The translations under genes and the position numbers were made by a program. The notes beneath the pieces were generated by a model, which made no database searches, had not been told where the DNA came from, and saw nothing but the letters and a program-made list of their open reading frames with translations. A stretch of DNA of 49,828 bases from Microcaldota archaeon (lineage in GTDB: Archaea > Micrarchaeota > Micrarchaeia > Micrarchaeales > CABMGC01), in assembly GCA_021827925.1 (NCBI GenBank), contig JAKATZ010000033.1:1-49828 (forward strand), in the 5' to 3' direction. Of the stretch, positions 26,205 through 34,266 are shown piece after piece (position 1 is the first letter of the stretch; every line of letters starts with the position of its first letter).

Positions 26205-27632
26205 CTAAGAAACATTTCCTGCAAGAAGCGAACGCGCGACATCGCGCCGTTCCTTTATTATGTTCTCCAGTTCTCCCGGATCCTGCGCTAGATCGTACAG
26301 TTCGTCTATCCTTCCCTTTCCATAGAAGTGTAAAAGCTTATAATTCTCGCTGTATATCGCAGTCGCAGCGGTATTGTATCGTACCTTTGCCTTGTATATT
26401 CTATCCGCATGCTTAGATCTCCTCTTGAAACGAAGGAGCAGCCCTGTATCCCAAACCTCCGATATGCCTGTGTGGTCTGAGAATACAAACCTCTCCTTTC
26501 TCAGGGAACCATCGATATCCTCCTTGCCGTATCCTAGGCCAACTATCGCATCTCCAAGCGCAGAGAGACTGACGTTCTGCTCTATCCTGCGTCCGCTGCC
26601 GATCTGCTTACCATCGATAAAACGGGCGGTCACGAGAGGAACCTTGGATATCTCATTATACGGGAAAAGAGTATGGAACATCTGGCCGTGCTCCATGAAG
26701 GCCTGACCATGGTCGCTTGTCATTACAACAACAGCATTATCCAGAACTCCGCGTTCCTTCATTATTTCCAGTAACTCCTTCACCTTCCCGTCTAGGTACA
26801 TCAGCCTTTCTTCGTACGCCTTCCTTATGGTCCACACGTCTTCTGTGCCTGCGATATTGCTCACGTAAAGCCACTTGTCCTGGCTGACATACTTCTTTGT
26901 GACAAGCCCTATTGGGTAACCTTCGTGTGCTTCCATGTAGTTGAGAAATAGGAATTTGTTTCCATGGGGCGCCTGCGAGAGATACGAATCCACGAGCTTG
27001 TTTGTGAGTGCGGCCCCCTGATCAAGATTGCCGAAACCATACTCTTCGCTGTACCTCCTGTTCAGTGTTCCCCTGAGGCTCAGATAAAGTCTGTCAAGAT
27101 GATGCCTAGGTATCGCAAGGGATATTCCATACGCAAGCTCGGTAAGCCCTTCCCTGAGGGTGTCGTTGCTTATGATCCCAAGCGCGGTCTTATGGGTTTT
27201 GAGCTTGTTTTCTATGAATACATTCTTGATGTAGGAGAATCCGGATCCGAGCCCTGTGGAAGGGCTGATGAACGGGTTATTGGAGAAGAGAGATGTGCTA
27301 TAACCTAGGGATGCCATGCGCTTCGCAAGCGTCATATCCCCTTCCTTTATATACCTGTTCTTGGACACCAGCGGGTCCGTGTTCTTATAGTAGTTCTTTA
27401 TCGCATTCCCCCTAAGTCCTTCAATGCTGCGCACTCTCCTTCCGGTGAAAAGCGAAAGGTGCGAAGTGAGCGTATAGGTTCCTGGCGCAACAGCATTAGC
27501 ATAAACCGTACCCCTATCGCATACCGCATCGATCGCAGGCAGTTTCAGATCACCGCCATAATGTCTGAGGCAGTCAGCTCTAAGCGTATCAAGCATTATG
27601 AAAACGATGTTAGGTCTACCCCCCTTCCTCAT
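26205..27632 (-). CDS. Sulfatase-fold (AlkP superfamily) enzyme with Thr nucleophile
   Basis: This 475-residue protein starts NIVFIMLDTLRAD, the first metal-binding motif of sulfatases. Where sulfatases have Cys/Ser for formylglycine (C-x-P-x-R), this has Thr54 in YTLTSHLSLFTG. It is therefore more likely a phosphatase or phosphotransferase than a sulfatase. TSDHGQAFMEHG gives the second metal site. There is no signal peptide, so it probably acts in the cytoplasm. ATG 27632 is preferred to the track start because it directly precedes RKGGRPNIVF. The gene is convergent with ubiA, 11 nt apart. Confidence 0.85.
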   Translation of the reverse strand: MRKGGRPNIVFIMLDTLRADCLRHYGGDLKLPAIDAVCDRGTVYANAVAPGTYTLTSHLSLFTGRRVRSIEGLRGNAIKNYYKNTDPLVSKNRYIKEGDMTLAKRMASLGYSTSLFSNNPFISPSTGLGSGFSYIKNVFIENKLKTHKTALGIISNDTLREGLTELAYGISLAIPRHHLDRLYLSLRGTLNRRYSEEYGFGNLDQGAALTNKLVDSYLSQAPHGNKFLFLNYMEAHEGYPIGLVTKKYVSQDKWLYVSNIAGTEDVWTIRKAYEERLMYLDGKVKELLEIMKERGVLDNAVVVMTSDHGQAFMEHGQMFHTLFPYNEISKVPLVTARFIDGKQIGSGRRIEQNVSLSALGDAIVGLGYGKEDIDGSLRKERFVFSDHTGISEVWDTGLLLRFKRRSKHADRIYKAKVRYNTAATAIYSENYKLLHFYGKGRIDELYDLAQDPGELENIIKERRDVARSLLAGNVS

Positions 27633-27653
27633 CAGAATACTTCCTCCGGGCAA

Positions 27654-27947
27654 CAGCTCACAGCTCTATATTAAATTGAAAAGTTTTTAACTTTTTGTTT
27701 CTATTTCGCCTTTTTCGCACCTGTACTCTCTGGAAAAGGCAACAAGGGGTTCTGCCCATCTTTTCCAATTACGCAAGCCGCTACGTGCTCTACCTATCGG
27801 ATTTCTGACAGTGTTTTTGCTTCTGCGTGTATAAAAGAGCATTGCTAGAAACGGCATTTGGAAACAGCATCTGCCTACAAATGCATAGAAAGGCACCGAT
27901 AGTTTTCCATCTCTCCCTGCAATAATGGTATGCAGCGACACAAGAAC
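27654..27947. other. Intergenic stretch before the rRNA promoter
   Basis: This stretch holds a T-rich tract and a minus-strand TATA-like tttaatatag serving the sulfatase-fold gene. A minus-strand 84-codon frame (27687-27941) crosses it, but its product resembles nothing I know and it overlaps the promoter. I see no tRNA or repeat. Confidence 0.3.
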
Positions 27948-27958
27948 CTATATAAACC
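27948..27958 (+). promoter_or_regulatory. TATA box of the 23S rRNA gene
   Basis: ctatataaacc precedes the 23S by about 185 nt, with a predicted start near 27980. No 16S rRNA gene lies upstream, so the 23S has its own promoter. Confidence 0.65.
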
Positions 27959-28116
27959 TTAGCGGCGAATATACTCTGGTGCTTTAATGGCCACCGTCTG
28001 CTCTTAGAGTTCTGTGTTTCGAGAGCTACTTTTGCTTGATGAGATACATGACAACCTAGAGCATATGCGTTATGCCATGAAGACTAGTGAGATTGCCTGT
28101 TGGCAATTGATTTGAG

Positions 28117-28133
28117 GAGAAGACAAGCTTGAA
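28117..28133 (+). other. 5' arm of the pre-23S processing stem
   Basis: gagaagacaagcttgaa is perfectly complementary to 30984-31000. The 17-bp helix encloses the whole rRNA, as in archaeal pre-rRNA, where a bulge-helix-bulge in this stem is cut by the splicing endonuclease. Confidence 0.85.
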
Positions 28134-30983
28134 TGACACATTTTAAGCCACCTAGTGGATGGCTTGGCTCTAGCAGCGATAAAGGTCGTGGCAAGCTGCG
28201 ATAAGCCCAGGGTAGTTGCATGTCAAACGTTGAACCTGGGATTACCTTGTTGCACCATGAATAGTGGTGCACGCATACGCGGGGAACTGAAATATCTTAG
28301 TACCCGCAGGAGAAGAAAGCGAGAGCGATGCCGTTAGTAATGCGAATGAAAGCGGCGCAGGGCAAACTGAATCCTGCTGCGCGAGTTGCAGGAGATGTGG
28401 TGCAGCTTTTAGACTGGCTCACCTAGCTGAATGCTTTGGAAAAAGCAGCCATAGAGAGTGACAGCCTCGTAAGCGGAAGAGAGTCAGTCGTGCTGTGTTT
28501 GAGTAGCTCGGCCTGAGTATGTCGAGCGAATACGGGGGCATTAAACCCCAACCCTAAATATTGGCTAGAGACCGATAGTGAACAAGTAGCGCGAGCGAAA
28601 GCTGAAAAGAACCCACACGCGTGGGGCTGAAAAGATCTGAAACTAGGTGGTTACGAGAAGGTAAGGTATGAGAGGAATGAAGCGTGCCAAGCGAAAGCGC
28701 GAGAGCGCATAGCGAAGCGCGTGGATCAGTATCTTATCTTTCTTCTCGAAGCAAGAGCCAGGGAGTGTATTGAAGTGGCAAGCCGAAAGGCGAAGTGAAA
28801 GCGAATGCGCGCAAGCAATGAGGCGCAGGATGCGAAAGCATCTGAGTCACTTCTTTACGACCCGAAGCCATTGTGATCTACGCGCGGCCAGGACGAAGTC
28901 TGGTTTGTGCCGGATGGAGGTCCGCAACCAATCCTAGTATATCTGGCTGGGTGAGCTGCGGGTAGGGGCGATAGACCACTCGAACATGGCAATAGCGGGT
29001 CCCCTTCGAAGTATATTTAGTATAGCCCCAGGCGAGTTTGCACATGAGGTAGAGCTACCGATTGGAAGGTTTGGAGTCGAAAGGCTCCTTCTTCCTCTCA
29101 AACTCCGAATGCATGTGCTGCGTAGACCCTGGGAGTCGGCCGCATTGGGTAAGCTAGTGCGACGAGATTCGAAAGAGAAAGACTTTGGTTAAGGTCCCCA
29201 AATCCTAGTTAAGTGTATCGAAGGACGGCGTAATCTTAGACAGTCGGGAGGTAGGCTCAGAAGCAGCCATCCTTTAAAAAACGCGTAATAGCGTACCGAT
29301 TGAGGTTATGCTATCCGAAAATGGACGGGGCTAAATTAGGTACCGAGACCAAGGCGTCCGAAAGGACGGGTAGGAGGGCGTGCGGGATGGCTAGAAGCCT
29401 GGCCGTGAGGTCAGGTAGACCATCCTGCAGTGAAAATCCTGGTGTCAGTAACAGCAAATAAAGGTGAAAATCCTTTACGCCGAAAGCACAAGGTTTTCCT
29501 TGCAATGATCGTCAGCTGGGAGTTAGCCGATCCTAAGCAGGCAGCTAATTACTTGCCTGCAAAAGGGAAACATGTCAATATTCATGTGCCTAGCACGTAG
29601 GCGTGGCAACACAAGGCATATTTCCGACGCTTGAGGATAGGCCTGAAACAAAGTGCAAATGGCTGCGGAGTCTTATTATGAGGAGAAGCAGCTAAATGAA
29701 CTAAATATGGCTGAGTTCTTGAGCCCGTGAAAAGGGAATATGCAACGATCGTGCTAGATCGTACCTAGAACCAGTACAGGTGCTGCTGGCTGAAAAAGCC
29801 AAGGCGTGTCAGGAGAACCCGGGTTAGGGAAATCGGCAATCTAGTGGCGTAAGTTATCGAGAAGCCATGTCTGCGCTTGGTAAGCGCAGATAGCATTAAC
29901 AAGGGGGGAGCGACTGTTTATCAAAAACACAACTCACCGCAAAGCCGTAAGGCTTAGTACAGTGGGTGACGCCTGCTCACCGCTAGTACGCGAAACTCCA
30001 ATACAACGGAACTAAGCGCTAGCAAAGAGCGGGAGTAACTCTGACTCTCTTTAGGTAGCGTAATACCTCGTCACTTAATAGGTGACTTGCATGAAGGGCG
30101 TAACGTCTCCCCCGCTGTCCCAACTCGGGACCTGGTGAACTCACTACGTGGTGTACATGCCACGTTCTCTCAGTGGGTAGCGAAGTCTCCATGAAACTTG
30201 ACTATAGCCTGTTGCTGTTGTGTGAGTTGTGATGCATAGCGTAATTGGGAGCGTCGAAGCATGTGCTGCGGCGCATGTGGAGCGACAATGTAACACCAAT
30301 CTTCACTTCTTACGCAACTTACCATGAAAGTGGGACAACTGCAGGTGGATAGTTGGACTGGGCGGTTGCTTTCGATAAGGAAACGAAAGTGACCAATGCT
30401 CTGCTTAGGTGGGTTGGGAACCCACCGTAAAGCATAAAGGCAAATGCAGGGCTGACTGTATCTCGAAAAGCGTGAGATGCAGACCGGAAACGGGGGCTTA
30501 ACGAACTCTGGATGCTCTTTTAATGGGGCACCATGCTGTCAAAAAAGTTACTCTGGAGGTAACCGGTTCGTGGCGGGTGAGAGTTCACATCGACCCCGCC
30601 GTTTGATACACCGATATGGGCTTAGGTTATCCTGGCGGTGCAGGAGCCGCCAAGGGTTGGACTGCTCGTCCATTAAAAACCTACATGAGCTGAGTTCAGT
30701 ACGTCGCGAGACAGTACGGTAGCAACTACTGAGAGTGTTAGTGTCAGAGGATAGGGTCTCTTTAATACGAGAGGAACGAGAGACCGGCGCCTCTAGTGGA
30801 CCGGTTGTTTATAGCATTGCCGGGTAGCCACGCGCTAAGCGGATAAATCCTGAAAGCATCTAAGGATGAAGCCGCATCCGAAACGAGACACTTAGGGTGG
30901 CCATAGTACATGGCCTTGATAGGGCGGGCGTGTAGATGGGAAGCTTCGGCGACCCAAGAGCGCACCGCAACTAAATCCTAATT
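28134..30983 (+). rRNA. rrl: 23S ribosomal RNA, strongly divergent in its conserved core
   Basis: About 2,850 nt enclosed by a processing stem. Recognisable landmarks run in order: the 5' end ccacctagtggatggc, the GTPase-centre stretch agaagcagccatcctttaaa, tgtttatcaaaaacac, helix 69, the peptidyl transferase segments and the sarcin-ricin loop tacgagaggaac. No protein-coding intron is present. The core nevertheless differs at many near-universal positions, for example A2062U, A2448G, A2453C and G2505A in E. coli numbering. Many helix changes are compensated, which argues for a real, folded rRNA rather than a decayed copy. No 16S, 5S or spacer tRNA is adjacent. Mature ends are approximate. Confidence 0.93.
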
Positions 30984-31000
30984 TTCAAGCTTGTCTTCTC
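30984..31000 (+). other. 3' arm of the pre-23S processing stem
   Basis: ttcaagcttgtcttctc pairs with 28117-28133 over 17 bp. Confidence 0.85.
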
Positions 31001-31016
31001 TGTCTTTTTCTTTTTA
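31001..31016 (+). terminator. Pyrimidine-rich terminator after 23S
   Basis: tgtctttttcttttta directly follows the processing stem. Runs of T are the usual archaeal termination signal. Confidence 0.6.
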
Positions 31017-31102
31017 ATATGAAAAAGGTTAGGATTAAAAGGAAAAGCCATTGCCTGAACTTCCAAAGTGAAACTTTCAGAACCTGAGCTGTGCCTCCGT
31101 CT

Positions 31103-31158
31103 GGTTTGCCATAGTTGCATGAATCCGCAAGTTTCCTAGTTACCGTTTACGGCAAACC
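31103..31158. other. Inverted repeat of unknown role
   Basis: ggtttgcc and ggcaaacc form an 8-bp stem around about 40 nt in the gap between the 23S gene and aCPSF1. It is not a tRNA and I see no C/D or H/ACA boxes. It could be a 3' element of either transcript. Confidence 0.3.
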
Positions 31159-31182
31159 TGTCTACTCCTGCGCATATGTGGC

Positions 31183-33123
31183 TTACTTGAATCTTATGGT
31201 ATCCAGATCCATTGGCGCCCTGGCTTCTACGTGCATCTTGCTACCAAGTGTCCTAGCAAGGTCATCGCATTTGCTCTCCTCGCCGTGCATCGTGAAGATC
31301 TTCTTTGGCGAAGGTTTAAGATGTTGTACAAAACTTAGCAACTGCCTTCTGTCGCTGTGGCCAGAGAATCCCTCCATCGTGCTTACTTGCATACTTATCT
31401 TCACTGGTGAAAGCTTTCCATCTTCTCCTGGCAGTGCTGTTTCCCTGAGTCCGTTCTGCACTCTCCTTCCAAATGAGCTTGCGCTGTTGAAACCCACAAA
31501 CGCGAGCAAGTTCTTCGGATCCTCTGCAAGCGCCTTGAAGTACTCAAGACTTGCTCCGCCATTGAGCATTCCGCCGCTTGCAAGTATTACTGAAGGTCCC
31601 TTGTCAAGTATTTCGCTCCTCTCTCCCTTCGCGATCTCGAATATCTCGCTCTCGAAAGGAGAATTGTTGTTAAGTATCCTGTGCCTGAGGCTCATTTTCA
31701 GATACTCCGGGTATGCTGTGTGTATGGCGCTTGCTTCGAGTATCATACCGTCAAGATAGATTGGAACATCCAGCTTGTAATTAGGATTGTTTGTTATATA
31801 ATTCTCAAGAACCAGCATCAGTTCCTGGCTCCTCCCAACTGCAAAGAGAGGTATTAGAACCTTCCCTCCGTTGTCAACCGTCCTCTTTATCGCTTCCATC
31901 AGCACAAGCTCTGATTGCTGCCTGTCCTGTGTTATATCTCTCGGTCCTCCATAGGTGCTCTCTATGAACAGCGCATCGATCCTTGGATATCTTGTGTCTG
32001 CCTGGTCAAAGAGCCTCGTGAATCCGTACTTCATGTCTCCGGTGCTGACTATGTTGTACATGCCCTCTCCTATGTGGAGGTGCACTATCCCGCTGCCGAG
32101 TATGTGGCCTGCGTTGTGATACGTTAGCTTTATCTCATCAGTTACGTTCGTTACCTCTCCGTAATCCCTGGTTATCATATGGGTAAGCATCATCTTTATG
32201 TCCTTCTCCCCGTATAGCGGTGCGCCTCCGCTCTTCTGCACGAGTCTTGTGTAGTCATATAGGAGCAGGGCTGCAAGATCCCTGGTTGGAGGGGTGCAGT
32301 AGACAGGCCCCGTGTATCCGAACTTGAACAGGTAAGGAGTGAATCCCATGTGGTCCATGTGCGCATGCGTAAGTATCACCGCATCAAGGTCGTTTATGGT
32401 CAATCCCGCGCTGTCAAGGTATGGGAATGCCTTGTTCTCAGTTCCAGCCTGGTCAAGCCCCTTTATTCCTGGTTCAGGGCTTATTCCGCAGTCTATAAGT
32501 ATTTTCGAATGATTTGTTTCCAGAAGCAGGCTGCTCCTTCCTACCTCTCTGAATCCTCCCAATGCCGTAGCCTTTAGCCACTCGCTCTTCGATACGGGCA
32601 GGTTGATCTTCTTGCCTATGCCAGTAAGGAACTTCTTCCTGAACTCACTCTCCCTGACCATTAGCTGCCTCACTCCCTTTATAACATCGCTATTCATTGT
32701 TGGAGTCCTAAGCACCTTCGGTATCCACCGCGTCTCTGTTATTATCCTTACCAGTGTGCTTCCACCCTTTCCTATCACAAGACCTGGCTTCATAGCTTCG
32801 ATGTACACCTGGGAGAACTCCTTCACGAACTTTATTCCTTCCTCACTTACTCCGGCATCTGCTGGTACTATCTCGAGTATCTTCTTGGCAGCCTCCTCCG
32901 GTTCCATGAGCATGGCCGGCTCGCTTCTCACAATAAGCCTTTTTTTAATCGATGCCGAGATGTTCCTTATAATATTCTCATCAGAATAAACATACTCTAT
33001 GTTCTTCACGTAAACCGCTATGTCGGGCCCCTCGAACTCTATCTTAGCCAGCCCTGCCTCTCCAGGCATAAGCTCCTTTACTTTCTCGAAAATCTCCTTG
33101 TTCTCCTGTACGTCTTCGCTCAA
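31183..33123 (-). CDS. aCPSF1: KH-domain metallo-beta-lactamase/beta-CASP ribonuclease
   Basis: This 646-residue protein has an N-terminal KH region with GKGG (118-121). A metallo-beta-lactamase domain with HAHMDH (253-258) follows, then a beta-CASP domain and the C-terminal GFSGHSDRRQLL, which supplies a late zinc ligand. It is the archaeal homologue of CPSF73 and acts in 3'-end formation, transcription termination and RNA decay. Length is usual. The frame begins at TTG 33123 (SEDVQENK), with a TATA-like gatataccca about 24 nt upstream. A leaderless TTG would be unusual, so the precise start is open. Confidence 0.94.
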   Translation of the reverse strand: MSEDVQENKEIFEKVKELMPGEAGLAKIEFEGPDIAVYVKNIEYVYSDENIIRNISASIKKRLIVRSEPAMLMEPEEAAKKILEIVPADAGVSEEGIKFVKEFSQVYIEAMKPGLVIGKGGSTLVRIITETRWIPKVLRTPTMNSDVIKGVRQLMVRESEFRKKFLTGIGKKINLPVSKSEWLKATALGGFREVGRSSLLLETNHSKILIDCGISPEPGIKGLDQAGTENKAFPYLDSAGLTINDLDAVILTHAHMDHMGFTPYLFKFGYTGPVYCTPPTRDLAALLLYDYTRLVQKSGGAPLYGEKDIKMMLTHMITRDYGEVTNVTDEIKLTYHNAGHILGSGIVHLHIGEGMYNIVSTGDMKYGFTRLFDQADTRYPRIDALFIESTYGGPRDITQDRQQSELVLMEAIKRTVDNGGKVLIPLFAVGRSQELMLVLENYITNNPNYKLDVPIYLDGMILEASAIHTAYPEYLKMSLRHRILNNNSPFESEIFEIAKGERSEILDKGPSVILASGGMLNGGASLEYFKALAEDPKNLLAFVGFNSASSFGRRVQNGLRETALPGEDGKLSPVKISMQVSTMEGFSGHSDRRQLLSFVQHLKPSPKKIFTMHGEESKCDDLARTLGSKMHVEARAPMDLDTIRFK

Positions 33124-33208
33124 AGAACCACTGTATATATTGGGTATATCCTCTAACTCCGCTCCTGTTGCTATAGAAAAACGGTTGTATCATCTGTCAC
33201 TGTAGTTT

Positions 33209-33847
33209 TCACTTAAGCAGTTTCTCTATCTCTTCCTTTGCGTACTCCTTGAAACCTCCTTTCTTGGTAATTGATACAAGCCTTATGCCATCCCCTGTAG
33301 CTGTATCCCTCTTCATCGCTATCCTCAGCGCCTTTACTACGTGCTTCAGCGCATCCTGGACCATGATGTCCTCGCCGTACACGCTCTCTATGTATCCAGT
33401 CGCCGCTATCGATCCGCTTCCAGTAGAAGTGAATTTCGATTCCTTTATGTAGCCTCCCACGGGATCCACGCTGTATATCTCCGGGGCTCCCTTGTTAAGC
33501 CCTCCCAGTATGAACTCCACGAGGAAAGGGAACATTTTGTTTTCCTGCAATATTAGCGATATTATCGAGGTGGCAGAAGTAGGTGACATCACCTTTCCCT
33601 CGTCCATGTAATACATATCGCTCTGCACCTTCAGCAGCTTAACTAAGTACTCTGCATCTCCAACCCCTCCTGCTATGGTCATCGCAAGGTTATTGTTGAT
33701 CTTGTAAATCTTTATTGCCTCGGAGCTTGAGATGTACGTACCGTATGTCGCCCTTACATCCGATCCCATCACTATTCCATCAGTGCAAACTATGCCGACT
33801 GTAGTAGTACCATGCCTTATGTGGTCTGGAAGATTCTTATAGTCCAT
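33209..33847 (-). CDS. psmB: Proteasome beta subunit
   Basis: This is the proteolytic subunit of the archaeal 20S proteasome. A short propeptide (MDYKNLPDHIRHG) precedes the mature N-terminal nucleophile Thr14 in TTTVGIV. Mature Asp17 and Lys33 are both present (GSDVRA, EAIKI), so the site should be active. It is 212 residues from ATG 33847. The track adds 14 residues upstream, but a TATA box at 33865-33875 places the transcript start at about the ATG, meaning leaderless translation. No alpha subunit is in the window. Confidence 0.96.
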   Translation of the reverse strand: MDYKNLPDHIRHGTTTVGIVCTDGIVMGSDVRATYGTYISSSEAIKIYKINNNLAMTIAGGVGDAEYLVKLLKVQSDMYYMDEGKVMSPTSATSIISLILQENKMFPFLVEFILGGLNKGAPEIYSVDPVGGYIKESKFTSTGSGSIAATGYIESVYGEDIMVQDALKHVVKALRIAMKRDTATGDGIRLVSITKKGGFKEYAKEEIEKLLK

Positions 33848-33864
33848 TCTAATGCCCCAGTAAC

Positions 33865-33875
33865 AATTTAAAGAT
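33865..33875 (-). promoter_or_regulatory. TATA box of psmB (leaderless)
   Basis: The minus strand reads tctttaaattg, centred 23-26 nt before ATG 33847. It decides the start codon. Confidence 0.6.
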
Positions 33876-33919
33876 AAAGAAAGCGCCAAATAAAAAACGC
33901 GCGCTTAATTGCCCCGACT

Positions 33920-34171
33920 TCATATTATTAAGCTACCATTACCTATAAAAAACTTGCTATTTTCTATCGGTTCAGCAAGTTCCGCATAAGCAAACGTCCT
34001 GTACAACTTGGTTATCTTTATCCTATGCTGTTTTCCTATCCTAGCCTTCGCGTTCTTCACGAAGATAACCACATCGTCTATGCGACCTATGCTCTCCCCC
34101 TTGGGGTTTCTTGCATTCAGTCTCACTTCGTACGTTCCCCCTTCAACTAAGTCTTCTATTCCCATGTTCAT
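33920..34171 (-). CDS. Small TRAM-domain protein
   Basis: This 83-residue protein is essentially one TRAM domain, an OB-like RNA-binding fold (LVEGGTYEVRLNARNPKGESIGRIDDVVIFV, then HRIKITKLYRTFAYAEL). Small archaeal TRAM proteins act as RNA chaperones, with cold-shock-like roles in some species. It has its own TATA box (gcttaaatat at 34201-34210) and a ggtagggg Shine-Dalgarno just before ATG 34171. ATG 34165 is an alternative. It is adjacent to psmB but 72 nt away. Confidence 0.88.
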   Translation of the reverse strand: MNMGIEDLVEGGTYEVRLNARNPKGESIGRIDDVVIFVKNAKARIGKQHRIKITKLYRTFAYAELAEPIENSKFFIGNGSLII

Positions 34172-34200
34172 CCCCTACCAAAGGTAATGTGCAGGACAAG

Positions 34201-34210
34201 ATATTTAAGC
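34201..34210 (-). promoter_or_regulatory. TATA box of the TRAM gene
   Basis: The minus strand gcttaaatat is centred about 34 nt upstream of ATG 34171. Confidence 0.55.
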
Positions 34211-34266
34211 CTTATCTACAGCTACGCATTTTATCTCTGCAAAATGCGATTCGCGTTCAATGTCCT

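Noticed and set aside
27687-27941. 84-codon minus-strand ORF upstream of the rRNA promoter
   Set aside because: No family resemblance, overlaps promoter elements of two neighbours, and no ribosome-binding site; kept only as a description of the intergenic region.
28155-30965. Short ORFs inside the 23S gene
   Set aside because: They are fortuitous frames in structured RNA; none is long enough for a homing endonuclease, so I also reject a protein-coding rRNA intron.
28134-30983. 23S rRNA as a decayed pseudogene
   Set aside because: The promoter, processing stem, terminator and many compensated base pairs argue for function, although a second copy elsewhere cannot be excluded.
31016-31182. A tRNA, 5S or SRP RNA downstream of 23S
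   Set aside because: The 8-bp inverted repeat there lacks T-loop, 5S or SRP signatures.
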